A stretch of 64,000 nt of DNA from Arachis hypogaea (lineage: Eukaryota; Streptophyta; Magnoliopsida; Fabales; Fabaceae): assembly GCF_003086295.3 (NCBI RefSeq), contig NC_092042.1, forward strand, positions 45,444,137 through 45,508,136. The letters are read 5' to 3'. Made by a program: the position numbers and the translations under genes. The first letter of the stretch is position 1, and each line of letters starts with the position of its first letter. The notes under the pieces are model-generated. The model saw nothing but the letters and a program-made list of their open reading frames with translations. It was not told where the DNA came from and did not search any database. Below, in pieces: positions 9,826 through 22,186 of the stretch.

Positions 9826-10873
9826 AGGCTACACCCATATAATTCACCTCTGCCATTGCAGGGTTCTCAGGATCATAAGCTTCTTCTTCAGAAGATGCTT
9901 CTTTAGTACTATTGGATGCATTTCGCAATCCATTCAGACTCTAAGAGATCATATTGGCTTGTTGGGTTAATATTTATTCTGAGCCAGTATGGTATTCAGA
10001 GTATCAATTTCAAGAACTCCCTTCTTTTGAGGCGTCCCATTACTCACAGGATTCCTCTCAGAGGTATACATGAACTGGTTATTTGCAACCATTTCAATAA
10101 GTTCCTGAGCTTCTGCAGGCGTTTTCTTTAGATGAATGGATCCACCTACAGAGTGGTCCAGTGACATCTTCGAAAATTCAGACAGACCATCATAGAATAT
10201 TATCTAATGTGGTCCATTCTGAAAGCATGTCAGAGGGACACTTTTTGGTCAGCTGCTTGTATCTTTCCCAAGCTTCATAGAGGGATTCACCTTCTTTCTA
10301 TCTGAAGGTTTGAACATCCACTCTATGCTTGCTCAGATTTTGAGGAGGAAAGAACTTGGCTAAGAAAGTCGTGACCAGCTTATCCCAAGAGTCCAGGCTA
10401 TCTCTAGGTTGTGAGTCCAACCATGTTCTAGCTCTGTCTCTCACAGCAAAAGGGAAAAGCATAAGCTTGTAGACTTCAGGATCAACTCCATTGGTCTTAA
10501 CAGTATCACAGATCTGCAAGAACTCAGTTAAGAACTGATAAGGGTCTTCTGATGGAAGTCCATGAAACTTGCAATTATATTGCAGTAGAGAAACTAATTA
10601 AGGCTTTAGCTCAAAATTATTTGCTCCTATGGCAGGGATTGAGATGCTTCTTCCATAAAAGTTGGAAGTTGGTGTAGTAAAATCACCAAGCATCTTCCTT
10701 GCATTGTTGTTTGGTTCGGCCATAATTGTTTCTTTTGCTGCCTCCTTTTCAAAAATTTCAGTGAGGTCCTCTTCAGAGTTTTGTGCTTTAGCTGCTCTTA
10801 GCTTCCTCTTCAGAGTCCTTTCAGGTTCAGGATTAGCTTCAACAAGTATGCCTTTATCTTTGTTCCTGCTCAT
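9826..10873 (-). pseudogene. Broken gag of the minus-strand Ty3 element
   Basis: Starts MSRNKDKGILVEANPEPERT at 10873. Pieces include GANNFELKP, the capsid segment CDTVKTNGVDPEVYKLMLFPF (10519-10298) and DHSVGGSIHLKKTPAEAQELIEM (10167-9967). These match the Retrotrans_gag-type segments of the ORF at 48019. Stops fall at 10600-10598, near 10300 and near 10190, with further breaks before 9825. Gag would form the particle shell. The ATG follows a T-rich leader, and a homologous N-terminal region occurs at about 47915. Confidence 0.65.
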
Positions 10874-12347
10874 ATGAAAGAGAAAAAAACAAAGAAAATA
10901 TGGAATCCTCTATGTCACAATATAGAGATCCCTTGAGATGTCAAAGGAAAACAAGAATGGAAGGATGAAATAAGTAAGAAAGAATTCGAACATTCAAAGA
11001 GAGATGGAGTTCGAATTGACAATGGAGGAGGAATCTTAGTGTTTAAAAAGATAAGAGAGGGGGAGAATTTTCGAAAATAAAAAAAAAAGAATAAAATTTA
11101 AAATAAAATTTTGAAAAATTAGTTGTGGTTTTGAAAAAGATAAGAAATAGTAAAACAAACAAAAAGTCAATTAGTTAGTTAAAAAAGACTTGAAAATCAA
11201 TTTTGAAAAGATAAGAAGTTAGAAAAGATTTTGAAATTGATTTTGAAAAAGATATGTTTGAAAAGATATTATTGAAATTTATTTTGAAAAGGATTTGAAA
11301 AGGAAATTAAAAAGATTTGATTTTTTTTTTAAAAAAAAAGATATGTTTGAAAAGATATGATTTTGAAAAAGATATGATTGAAAATATTTGATTTGAAAAA
11401 GATTTGATTTTGAAAAAAAAATATGATGATTTGAAAAAGATTTGATTTGAAAACAAAATTCCTCTCCTTGTGTCATCATGGCGTTAAACGCCCAAGAGCT
11501 GCATGTTTTGGGCGTTTAACGCCCAATTGCTGCATGGTTTGGGCGTTTAAACGCCCAGCCAGGTACCCTGGCTGGCGTTTAAACACCAGTTTTCCTTCCT
11601 TACTGGGCATTTAAACGCCCAACCAGGTACCCTGGCTGGCGTTTAAACGCCAGTTTTCCTTCTTCACTGGGCGTTTTTGAACGCCCAGCTTTTTTCTTTA
11701 AATCCTCTGCTTTATGTTCTTGGATCTTCATTTTGCTATATCCTTTATTCAAGAAGATATATTTTCAATTTTAAAAAACAACAAAATAAGTCAAAACATA
11801 TAATTCTTGGATCAAAACACAAGATATATGCAAGAACATTATGAGCGTCACGATGAACACTAAGAACAATCTTGAAGATCAAGATGAACATCAAGAACTC
11901 AGTTTTCTTAATGAAAGAAAATATGGAGGACACCAAACTTAGAACTTTCTCATGTTTGGGCCATATGAATGCAAGAGCGCATATGTAGAACATCATGCGG
12001 TGCAAATCAATAAATCATGAAGATCAAACAAGGCAATTCATTAAGAACGACTTGAAGATCATCAAGAACACAATGCATGTGTTTCGAAAATTGCAAGACA
12101 ATTAAAATCATGCAATTGACACCAAACTTAAAATTTGGCCTTAGATTCAAACAAGAACCATGAAATATTTTTGATTTTTTATGATTTCATGAATTTTTTG
12201 AGTTTTTCGAAAATTATTTTTAGAAAAACGAAAAAGAAGAAAATTTTTTTGTATTTTTCGAAAATAAGAAATAAAAAGCTTAAAAATAAAATAAAATTAC
12301 CTAATCTGAGCAACAAGATGAACTGTCAATTGTCCAAACTCGAACAA
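10874..12347 (-). other. Leader of the minus-strand element with palindrome array
   Basis: Long untranslated leader between primer site and gag. It is purine/A-rich with many gattt-gaaaa repeats on the plus strand (11080-11460). The palindrome array and two further TAAGTTTGGTGT-type motifs (about 11928-11943 and 12119-12134) lie here. No gene seen. Confidence 0.6.
11482..11692 (-). repeat. GGCGTTTAAACGCC palindrome array in the leader
   Basis: About seven copies, alternating GGGCGTTTAAACGCCC and TGGCGTTTAAACGCCA types. A second palindrome, CCAGCCAGGTACCCTGGCTGG without its last base, occurs twice (about 11556 and 11620). Confidence 0.85.
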
Positions 12348-12365
12348 TCCCCGGCAACGGTGCCA
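12348..12365 (-). other. Primer binding site, tRNA-Asp type
   Basis: Minus strand TGGCACCGTTGCCGGGGA is complementary to the 3' end of plant tRNA-Asp with one mismatch. It lies 6 nt after the LTR end, separated by agtttt. It sets the element's orientation. Confidence 0.85.
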
Positions 12366-12371
12366 AAAACT

Positions 12372-14061
12372 TGGCGCATGAAATTGTGATCATCAACCAT
12401 GGCACCAATAGACTTGGAGCTCTCAAATCGTGAATCACACTTCGTCACAACTCTGCACAACTAACCAGCAAGTGCACTGGGTCGTCCAAGTAATACCTTA
12501 CGTGAATAAGGGTCGATCCCACGAAGATTGTCGGCTTGAAGCAAGCTATGGTTACCTTGTAAATCTCAGTAAGGCGGATTCAAATGGGTGATAGAGTTTT
12601 CATAATTAAAAGATAAATAAAACATAAAGATAAAGATAGAGATACTTATGCAAATCATTGGTGGGAATTTCAGATAAGCGTATGGAGATGCTTCATCCCT
12701 CTTGAATCTCTGCTTTCCTACTACCTTCATCCAATCCTTCTTACTCCCTTCCATGGCAAGCTGTATGTTGGATTTCACCGGCGTCAATGGCTACCTCCTG
12801 TCCTCTCAGTGAAAAAGGTCTTCTACGGTTTCCCGCATGGCTAATCAGCTGTTGGTTCTCGATCATGTAGAAATAGGATTTACTATCCTTTTGCGTCTAT
12901 CACTACGCCCTACAGTCGCAAGTTTGAAGCTCGTCATAGTCATCCCAGCTCAGATCCTACTCGGAATACCACAGACAAGGTTTAGACTTTCCGGATCTTA
13001 GGAATGGCCGCCAATAATTCTAGCTTATACCACGAAGACTCTGATCTCACGGAATGGAAGGCTCGGTTATCAGGCGAGGTAACCATGCGTCGTGGACCAG
13101 GAATCCAAGAGATACACACTCAATCTTAAGTAGAACAGAAGTGGTTGTCAGGCACGCGTTCATAGGTGAGAATGATGATGAGTGTCACGGATCATCACAT
13201 TCATCAGGTTGAAGTGCGAGTGAGTATCTTAGAACAAGAATAAGCTTGACTTGAACAAAAGAATAATAGTAATTGCATTAATACTCGAGGAACAGCAGAG
13301 CTCCACAGCTTAATCTATGATGTGTAGAAACTCCACCGTTGAAAATACATAAGAACAAGATCCAGGCATGGCCGTGAGGCCAGCCCCCAAAATGTGATCA
13401 ATAGATCAAAAGATGATCAAAAGATGAAAATACAATAGTAAGAGATCCTATTTATAATAAAAACTAGCTACTAGGGTTTACAGAAATAGGTAAATAATGC
13501 AGAAATCCACTTCCAGGCCCACTTGGTGTGTGCTTGGGCTGAGCTTTGAGCTTCACACATGTAGAGGCTTCTCTTGAAGTTAAACGCCAGTTTTGGTGCC
13601 AGTTTGGGCGTTTAACTCCAGCTTTTCTGCCAGTTTCTGGCGTTTTGACTTCAGAATATGACAGAGAAGGGGCGTTTGAACGTCGGTTTACGTCGTCAAA
13701 ACTCGGGCAAAGTATGAACTATTATATATTTCTGGAAAGCTCTGGATGTCTACTTTCCAACTCAATTAAGAGCGCGCCATTTGGAGTTCTGTAGCTCCAT
13801 AAAATCCACTTCGAATGAAAGAAGGTCAGAATCCAACAGCATCAGCAGTCCTTTGTCAGCCTCTGAATCAGATTTTTGCTCAGGTCCCTCAATTTCAGCC
13901 AGAAAATACCTTAATTCACAGAAAAGCACACAAACTCATAGTAAAGTCCAAAAATATGAATTTTGCATAAAAACTAATAAAAACATCCCAAAAAGTAGCT
14001 AGATTCTACTAAAAACTACCTAAAAACAATGCCAAAAAGCGTATAAATTATCCGCTCATCA
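12372..14061 (-). repeat. 5' LTR (about 1.69 kb), TGATGAGCGGATAAT family
   Basis: Starts TGATGAGCGGATAATTTATA at 14061 and ends GCGCCA at 12372, with the primer site next. It is homologous along its length to the LTRs at 39816 and 62306. It contains palindrome-motif copies at 13578-13690 and a TATAAATA box. I found no clear target-site duplicate because the partner LTR is missing. Confidence 0.85.
13449..13456 (-). promoter_or_regulatory. LTR TATA box
   Basis: Minus strand TATAAATA, at the same place as TATAAATAG in the LTRs at 40386 and 62904. Transcription would start about 30 bp downstream. Confidence 0.55.
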
Positions 14062-14469
14062 GTCACTAACGTAGGGACTAACGTGAATATTGCTCAACTC
14101 CAACTCCTCCAGCAAGCTGAGCAAGTAAAATATATTAACCATCTTAAATAAAATAAATAATCAAATCATACAGCTACTATAGCACACAGAAAACAACCTC
14201 TCCGCAATGGGCCGCAACTTAATAGCGGTCATTCCTTTAGATTCACGGAGCTGAAACCAATAGAAAGTAATATATTAAATAAGTTGGAAAAAGAAAGAGA
14301 AGACAATAACTAGAACCTTGTTGAGGGTGTACAAGTTTGCATAACAGTAATAAAGATAGTAAGAGTATGCTGGATTGAATTCATTAGTCCACTCTGCTGG
14401 TGTAGGCATGTGCTTAGTTGGACGCCTTTCAGGTTTACTTTCATCATCTACAAGGTCAAATCCCACCAC

Positions 14470-15611
14470 CTACTTTAAAAAAAAGTAACATGTTATACCT
14501 AGTAAATTATGAAGACAAGAATTAAAAATGGTGCTTCTTTTTTTCATGATTTTAATAATTGAACTCTACACAATTGTAACAATGACATTATAAAGAATCG
14601 AATGCTAGCTCTCAAATCGGACTTCATCCTCTACTACTGACATATGAACTGTTAAGTAAAACTTAATGTTCATAGAAGCACACCTTCTTACTACAAAGCA
14701 ACACTGCACAGATGGTAGCTACTTAAAAAAATCTTTGAACAAAAGAAGAAAAACAGCTTGATTTTAAATATATAGGGCTGATTACATAACTGTTATTGGA
14801 TAACAAGTTTTTTGCAAGATGAATAAAAAAAGTAGTTTGCAAAGTACTCAAATAAACTGAAGCTCATGAATATTTAGCTCCATTATAATTGAGTATGCCT
14901 TTCAACTAGCTGAACAGGCTCAATTAAGGACAGTCTTAGAGAGGGCGAGTAACGGCCTCGGCCCCCTTAAAATTTTTAGAAACTATATTTATATATGAGA
15001 TATGTATTTAAAAAATAAAAAATATTATATATTTAATATTTTTATATGTATTATTTTTTATTATGCGATTGACTTATGTCTTAATTGTTTAATTCACTGA
15101 TATTTTTCACTTAACTAATTTAATATCATACCCTCAAGTTTTTGTAAGTTTTAAATTAATTTTTATATAATAATCTCTATATTTATTTTAAAAAATCATT
15201 TGTTTATTTTATATTAACATATTTAAAATTTATATTATTATATTAGTAATAACTTATGTAGTTATATTTTGATCACATTATGTACTTTAGATATTATTTT
15301 CTTATAAAAAATATTTATTTTTCTTCTAAATTTACGTTGTTAAAAGAAAAACTTTTATAAAAATATCTTTTATCTTGTATTTTATAAAAGGTATTGTGTC
15401 TTTTAAATAATTAATAATTTATCATTTATTTTCAAATTTTTAAAATTTTTTGAAAGAATTAATTTTAATTAATAAGATATGTGATATTTTTAACTAAACA
15501 CATTATAAATTATTAGTATTTTATAATTTTATAATCTATTATTAATATTGTTATATTTTTTTATGTAACTATCATATTAAAAATAAAATTGTGAAAAAAT
15601 TTATAATTATA
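14470..15611. other. AT-rich intron remnant, no gene
   Basis: Intron sequence of the AMP deaminase fragment, then strongly AT-rich DNA from about 14960. Nothing coding or structured seen. Confidence 0.5.
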
Positions 15612-15624
15612 CACAACTAGAAAA

Positions 15625-16085
15625 TGGATTAATACAGACAGATTTACATACGGATTTAGTCTTTATTACAGACGGGTTTTTGGTTACCGACGAAATTACC
15701 GACGGATTTTGTCCCTCTGTAAAAGCCCCATCGGAAATTATTTACCGACGGATTTTTTTCCGTCTGAAAATTACGGACGGATTTTTAGCAGTTACCGACG
15801 GATTTTCCCTCTGTAAATTTTCTATCAATTTCCCAAAGGCGATGAAATTTCTAATGGATTTTCCGTCTGTAATTACAGACGTATCTTCCGACAGATTTTC
15901 CGTCTGTAATTACAGACAGAATTTTATACGGATTTTTTGTCTGTAATTACAGACGGATTTTCTAACGAATTTTCCTCTGTAATTACAGACGAATTTTCTG
16001 ACAGATTTTCCGTCTGTAATTTAAACTTTGGAAAATCATCTCGTTCTGATTACAGACAGAAAATCCATCTGTAAATCCATCAGTA
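15625..16085. repeat. Left subterminal repeat array of the CACTA element
   Basis: More than a dozen copies of ttacagacggattttccgtc-type sequence in both orientations, forming hairpins. These are the typical transposase binding region of CACTA elements. The ORF across it is a repeat artefact. Confidence 0.8.
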
Positions 16086-16541
16086 AGATAAAATAGAATT
16101 TTTTTAGATTTTTCCATTGCAAAATGAATACTTTAGATTTGTTTTCTAAATTTACTCCATCAAACACTGTAAATTGAAAAAAAGAAAGCCAAAAATCACA
16201 TAAATAAACATAATATTCATTACATGATACCTATAAAATTGGATGTTATTTTTCAACATCATTGGCCAATATCTCATTGTCTTAATAAAAAAATACCCAA
16301 AAAAAATAAGATGACCATCCCAATGTTACATGAATGTCACAAATTACACTTGGCCAATATCCTAATGCCTGTAGAGAGAGTGCTCGAAGCGTTCCTTCTG
16401 CTAAGTCTACTGGTAAATTCCTCCTATAATCAGAACACATGTAATAAACATCAAATAATATAGAAAACTATATAGGTCATATACAGGGAAAGAAAATGCT
16501 TCATTCCAGTTATTGCATAAATGACATATATATGTACTAAC

Positions 16542-17048
16542 CTGAGTTCGGCCGGCAACTGGGAAAGAACATGTTTGACAGCACAATCCAGATATCCAGC
16601 AGCCTTTAAGAAGATATCAACAGAAGCTCGTCTGCTTTCTGTTACAAGTAACAACTATTTTACTTTCGCAATCAACACAATATATACTAAAGATCAGTGC
16701 AACTGCGAAGACAGAACATTCTTATAAATAAAGTATTACAGTATATACAACAATATATAAGACTTACCATCATTGACTAACCCCAAAAGAACCGGCAAAT
16801 AATCTTCTAGAGCCTGCAGAAGATCAAGCAATGTCGAACCACCTGCAGATGATCATGCGTTGCCATACCAATGCATCAGTAAATTTAATCTTCCTTCTTT
16901 TATCATTAAATAAAATAAGTTCATCTTTGTTTAAGAAACTGACCATGTTGAGTAGCACTTTTTCTTTTTGTTCTTGTAATTGTAGGGCCTTCTTGGCCAG
17001 CCATTACAACTATACGTGTTCTAATAGCACTTTGCTTAGGCATGGACC
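16542..17048 (-). pseudogene. BRO1-like domain protein fragment (captured exons)
   Basis: Three exons with proper AG/GT borders: 17048-16944 (MPKQSAIRTRIVVMAGQEGP), 16842-16768 (GGSTLLDLLQALEDYLPVLLG) and 16638-16542 (SRRASVDIFLKAAGYLDCAV ending LPAELR). From memory they match plant endosomal-targeting BRO1-like domain proteins. The segment that should join the second and third exons is missing, as are the start and the long C-terminal part. Introns are kept, so capture was at DNA level. The fragment sits in the CACTA element in the same orientation as its other fragments. Confidence 0.6.
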
Positions 17049-17099
17049 CTGCATAATCAAATTTCAAGGGAAGTTGAGTAACTTAATTGAATAGAGAAG

Positions 17100-18314
17100 C
17101 TTCTATTCTAAATTCTAATCAATAACAAATCTGATAGTTTGATGGAATTGATGGTTCAAGGCCAAAAGAAAAAGAGAAAGAACGAACTTACAGTCAATTT
17201 AATATGCTAAATTTGTAGTGGGTGAAAGTTGTCCAAAGTAGAAAGACTTAAGCTTATGCATAAGTTTCACTGCCATTGATGCTGAGACAGTTTTCTTCAT
17301 CCACTCCCTGCTCTCATTTCAAGGTGCCAACATGAATCCCAGTGTTGTGAGCATCCTAACCCTACTTTAAATTAGATGGCATCCTAAACAAAAATAATGA
17401 ACAGAAAAAGGAAACATATTAATTAGATGGCATCCTAAACAAAATGATGTAACTATAGCAGCATTTCTCAAGAAAAAAAATCATATATAAACTCCATATG
17501 TCCACAGCAAGGAATGATTTAAAATTGAAGCCATGATAATACAATCACTTCCATTTAGAGATGGAAACAAATAGCATATTTCTCATAGATATTAAAAAGT
17601 TATATTAATTTCTACATAGTATAGTACATGCATAAAATTTTAAGAATATATTTTAAAAGTATCAGTTATCTAAGACAGAAAATTGCTGAAAATGGCCCAG
17701 TTCTTCTAACCAATATACTTAACATCCAGGCAGCTGAAAACACAAGTGAAATGCAAAGGATAACCTTTAATGAACCAAACTAACCAAGAGGATGAGAAAC
17801 TCACTAGATTGCTATTTAAGTATATTTTAGTCCTTAGCAGATCAGTTTGAGGCCCAATTGCAACCGGTAGTAAAAGTAGAAGTAATACATTAGCCAAACA
17901 AGAGAGAAAACAAAGTCAGAGATTCATATAACTCATCTAAAAGAAAACAACGTGGCAATAAGCAAGAGCAGCAAGAAAATATATGTCATAATATATTGCC
18001 CAATTTTATTTTATTCATTCCTTCTAACGTATCTAATCTAATTCCCTATATCTATATTAAAAATCCAACATGGGGACCATGCCTTTTAGATTCATTAACC
18101 CCAAATTCAATAACAAATAGGGATATGCATGGATAACAGCAGCTCAAAATAATGAGAAAGTGAAAAAAATTAAAAAGAAAAATGTGTGGAACTGTGACAA
18201 ACATCTTCTCTAATATACAGTTTTCACCATAGCAATCAGTAAGCAATATCAGCATTTGCAGAATATGTAGTAGAAACCCAAGATCAACTAAGAAAGTTAG
18301 AAGGGACAAATTAC
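17100..18314 (-). other. CACTA interior without identifiable gene
   Basis: AT-rich. I found no exon that I can assign. The phrase ttagatggcatcctaaacaaaa occurs twice (about 17370 and 17420) as a short direct duplication. Confidence 0.35.
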
Positions 18315-18571
18315 CTGATTCGCAGTGATTTCAACTACAAGCTTCTTAAACTCCTTGTCTAGACCGAGCCACTGGCAAAGCAGTACTGGTAAATACCACT
18401 TAGGAAGCTGCTAATTGAATTCATGCCTCTTCCACCAGCTAATGTGATAATCAACAAGAACAATGTGAAACCAGATGAGCATAGAATATGACTGATTTCA
18501 TGGAAAACAGAATAGAATAAACATACCTTGGTATGGCACCTTGATGCTATTGCGAAACTGTTGCGACATCT
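18315..18571 (-). pseudogene. Unidentified captured exon pair
   Basis: Exons 18571-18527 (45 nt) and 18438-18315 (124 nt), both bordered by AG/GT. The second reads KWYLPVLLCQWLGLDKEF and then KKLVVEITANQ after one in-frame TAG near its start. Amphipathic and conserved-looking, but I do not recognise the family. It lies between the BRO1-like and transporter fragments, on the same strand. Confidence 0.35.
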
Positions 18572-19085
18572 CTGTTTCAAAATTTTCTGACAATTTAAAG
18601 TATAGTACAAGGCTCAAGCCTTTTCAATTTTAATAAAGATATTACATTATATTTTTTATTATTGGGCCTCTTCTGTTTTATAGAGCTCTCTCAAAAATTC
18701 CCAAGCCTACTTTTATAGCCGTATTGCATGTGAATTATTTGAAGCCCAAAATAAATCATTAAAATTAGAGAAAGACATTATTAGCGTGCCAAGTAGGGAG
18801 TAGGAAAAACTGAAAAGTGTTAATAGTGATGATTATATATATTCTGCATGAATGATGGTTTAATTCATGTAAAAGATGTATATAGCTGCAGTTATATATC
18901 GACTAGACCTACGTGATCATGAGTGCTTCTTTTAGTTTTGGATGGGATTTGTCTTGTTATTCCCTTGTCCTATACAATAACAGCTACCTCATACAATAAT
19001 ACTAAGAAACATGCCAAAATTAATATGCCTTAAGAAAGATAGACACGAGAATTCTAATCCATTAGTGTCTACTTTTAAATTGTAC

Positions 19086-19333
19086 CTGAGATAAGGCTAT
19101 AAACAGTATTAGCATGGGAATTCCAATTTCGACGCAGCTCCCAACCTAACACAAAAGATTTAGATTCAGAATAGTATACTAAACCATATTAGTGATGAGA
19201 AAATAATCGTGAATTTCACTATTAATAATGCAGTAAGTGGGGCTGGTGTTATATGTACCACAAGGAACCCTCTGTCAAATAGTTCAAACCAACTAATGCA
19301 ATTACTGGAACCATTCCAAGTCGACTGAAAAAC
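19086..19333 (-). pseudogene. Nucleobase-ascorbate transporter (NAT) fragment
   Basis: Exon 19145-19086 (20 codons, AG/GT borders) encodes VGSCVEIGIPMLILFIALSQ, a well-known NAT/NCS2 transporter segment. The exon before it (19333-19259) encodes RLGMVPVIALVG and then LFDRGFLVV, but a frame change lies between these two parts. Full proteins of this family have about 12 membrane segments; only parts of two remain. Captured inside the CACTA element; cannot be functional. Confidence 0.7.
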
Positions 19334-19473
19334 CTGAATGCAAAGGAAAGCACAATAATTATTTGGCGTATTCTCCAATCCAAGTTTCTCTCTTTGACTT
19401 CAAAAAGTGTAACATACATTTCAACAATATCAGCTGTGTTACCGTGGAAGAGAGAGATGGAGGTTTGGGTTAC

Positions 19474-19768
19474 CTTGAGATCGATGCCGAGAACGGAACC
19501 GCCATGATTGGGAGGACCGAGGCTCTGGCAAACAACTTGAAGCCAAGCACCTGGAGCACAGCCGAGGTCCAGTACAGATGAGCCAGCCTTGATGAGCTTG
19601 TGCTGCTTCTGTATCTGTACTAGCTGTTAACTCAAAGTTAGTTAGTTAGTTAGAAGAAGAAGAAGAAACAGAAGTTTCGAGAACCTTGAAGGCAGAGCGA
19701 GCAACATAGCCAAGGCGCTGAGCTTCCTTGTAGAAGAAATCGGGTGCCCCCGCCGCCCCTCCCCCCAT
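19474..19768 (-). pseudogene. FtsJ-family rRNA methyltransferase, 5' fragment
   Basis: Exon 19768-19685 (28 codons from ATG) encodes a start with APDFFYKEAQRLGYVARSAFK. Exon 19623-19474 (50 codons) encodes QIQKQHKLIKAGSSVLDLGC, APGAWLQV and GGSVLGIDLK. VLDLGCAPGAW is the SAM-binding motif I of FtsJ/RlmE-type 2'-O-methyltransferases. Both exons are open with clean splice borders. The remaining catalytic K-D-K-E residues are missing, and the downstream sequence is the transporter fragment. A transcript could therefore encode an FtsJ N-terminal half joined to NAT residues. Confidence 0.75.
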
Positions 19769-20584
19769 CTCGATCCCTTTTCAAGGTTCAATGAAACTTG
19801 CACATTTTCTTTTCAGGCTAATGTTTAAAAGAATTTAATTTACAAATACATCCAATTACATGCCACAGTAAAAATAATTATTTTTTATATTATCTTTCAA
19901 AAAAAAAAACGAATGTATTACATCTGTTAATGTATTAAATTCACCTCTTATCTTCTAATTAGGTGGCCCTGAACCTCGTTTTAGTTTTTACTCTCAAGAA
20001 AATAAACCAAACAGAACAAGTGCTAGAATATGACTAGAAAAAGATCAACAATAAAAGGAATCAACAGCACTTTCCTATTTCTTTGCTATGCTGTCATGTT
20101 CATTGGACAGTTCTACTTACATTCAAGAAATTTTTGGTTGTCAATGTTCACCTCTTGAAGACCCATTGCTTTGAGAAACAGGATCTCTTGAAGTTATTTT
20201 TGGTTGTAACTGTTCACCTCCTCAGCTTGCAATTTGATGCTCGAACTCTTCTACAACCTTGCTTAAAATAGATTCAACCAACTGTTCCATGAAGAGAAAA
20301 ATATTACTTAGAAGCTTGTAGGCTCAAACGCACTCTCGATAGTACTGAAGTAGTGGAAGACTAGTGATTGGACTATGCTCCAACTCTCTGGTTCTGAATG
20401 AGAAGATTGGACTATGCTCCAACTCACTTTGAGCCTTCTCAGATTAAAGGGTTAAAAATTGATTACTAACTCCTCCAATCCTTTTAACATTGCTTCAGAG
20501 CTCACAGAAGATAAGAATTAAAGGGTTAAAAATTGATTAAGTATGTCTTCAAGACTTGGGAGAGACAAGGAGGGCTAGCTTTAC

Positions 20585-20835
20585 CTGGGAACTAATATAA
20601 TTCAGTGATCCCTGATGAACAAGCTGCGAAATACATAAGCCAACAACACAGAAACCAATACAGATTAAATATTGAACTAAACCTTATTTTCCAGAATAAT
20701 AATTCTGAAACATAAAATAGAACTCTATAAGGGTTATGCAATTGAAATATTAACCTGAGTATTTTGACCCGCTAGACCAACTTGATCTCGTCTAACAGAT
20801 CCATCGCCAGTTCTAGCAGATCCTGAGTATTCCTT
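20585..20835 (-). pseudogene. Unidentified captured exon pair (27 + 13 codons)
   Basis: Exon 20835-20755 encodes KEYSGSARTGDGSVRRDQVG followed by LAGQNTQ; exon 20623-20585 encodes LVHQGSLNYISSQ. Both have AG/GT borders, both are phase 0 and free of stops, which argues for a real host-gene origin. I do not recognise the protein. Confidence 0.45.
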
Positions 20836-21439
20836 CTGTATCAATCGAATCGAATCGATGTAACAGACACAGTCAAGTCACCAAGAGAACCCCACTGCTC
20901 AGCCACCCTTTTATATATTATATTGGAAGTCTGAACCCTCTCCAACATACATATTATGCACTGTCATGCTCTGCAACATTCACAATCTCAATTACTATCA
21001 ACATAATCTCATAATTAGCATATAATTAGAGACATGAAACCCTAACCTTGAGTAGAGGCGTTACAGATCCATCGTTAAGAGTGAAGATATCAGAAATTTA
21101 GAAGCAAATTTAGAAGCATAGTGTCAACAAGATCTTGAGCTGTAACACTGAATAACAAGCAAATGATTATCAAACAATGAAAGTTGTAAATAATTATCAA
21201 ACAAATAGCTCAAATTGAATTACAAATTACTTGAACAAAGCAGAACAGAACAGATTCAACATTCGTCCAAGCAAATGATTCAAACGAAAGCTTCGATTGC
21301 AGAAAAAATTTATCAAAATCAGAGTAAATCCGTAGATTCAAACGAAGCACAAAAGTAGAGTATGATAAACCTAAAACTGACACAGAAAAATTGAGCCCTA
21401 AGGTTTATCACAAAGAACAGAATCACAAAATCAGGATTT

Positions 21440-21880
21440 ATATACCTGAAATTTGAGATGGTTACAAGAAGAACTGAGAGAGCGAGTTGAGATTAGATGG
21501 AAGAGGTGCCAGAGGGAGCAGATGGGATGAGAGCGTCGGCAGAGAGAGCTTTGCGATGAGAGCGGCGGCGGGGGGATCTTGTAGGACGCAAGGGATGACA
21601 GAGAGATTATGCGATGCAAGCAGCGGCGGCAGCGGCAACGGCCACGGCGGAAGAAGCAGAAGTAGCAGCCACAGAGAAAAAAGTAACTCGTGCCATGGAG
21701 AGAGGAAGAAGCTCATGTTTGATCTCTGAATGGAGCTCGAAAAGTAACTCTGAATCCTTGTGCCAGGGAGAGAGGAAGAACCCTCGTGTTTAATCTCGTG
21801 CCAGGGAGAAAAGTAACTCTGAATGGAGCTCGAAACACAGTTTGAACGGGGGCTGCCACGGAGAGAGAAGAGGGTATAGG
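21440..21880 (-). promoter_or_regulatory. GC-rich 5'-exon-like region of the CACTA element
   Basis: CpG-containing region just inside the right subterminal array, ending on the minus strand in tttcag|gtatat, a good splice donor. It contains a direct repeat of gagctccattcagag-type text (three copies, 21690-21840). The open frame 21716-21462 is Leu/Pro-rich and unconvincing. It probably supplies the promoter and first exon for chimeric transcripts. Confidence 0.4.
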
Positions 21881-21889
21881 TTAGGTCTA

Positions 21890-22180
21890 AATTAAAATTT
21901 TCAGACAGAAAATTTTAAATTACAGACAGATTTTCCATCTGTAATAATTTAATAAAACGCGCGTTTTATCTACTTAATTACAGACAGAAAATCCGTCTGT
22001 AACCATTCCACAGAAAAAAATTAATTTTTCCGACGGAATTATAGATGGATTCTCTTTTTCGTCTGTAATTTATGCTAATCTATTTTTTTGTTTTTCGACA
22101 AAAAAATCCCTCTGAAATTCCATCTGTATTTCAGTGGGATAAAATCCGTCGGAAATATCCGTCTGTAATAACTAAATTTC
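21890..22180. repeat. Right subterminal repeat array of the CACTA element
   Basis: About eight copies of ttacagacagaaaatccgtctgtaa-like hairpin sequence (read in two halves), matching the left array. Confidence 0.75.
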
Positions 22181-22186
22181 TAGTAA

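Larger units (their letters stand above)
6322..14061 (-). mobile_element. Pol-less Athila-like Ty3 retrotransposon (5' LTR, gag, protease, third-ORF remnant)
   Basis: Read on the minus strand: 5' LTR 14061-12372, tRNA-Asp primer site, long leader, broken gag (10873-9826), aspartic protease (9825-8566), hairpin (8530-8500), palindrome array (8360-8150), third-ORF remnant (7773-7530), 3'-UTR motif repeats and the LTR-adjacent motif (6352-6322). No reverse transcriptase, RNase H or integrase lies between protease and hairpin, so the element is non-autonomous. The LTR that follows at 6321 matches the 5' LTR only in its first 20 bp, so the element is either chimeric or has lost its own 3' LTR. Confidence 0.7.
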
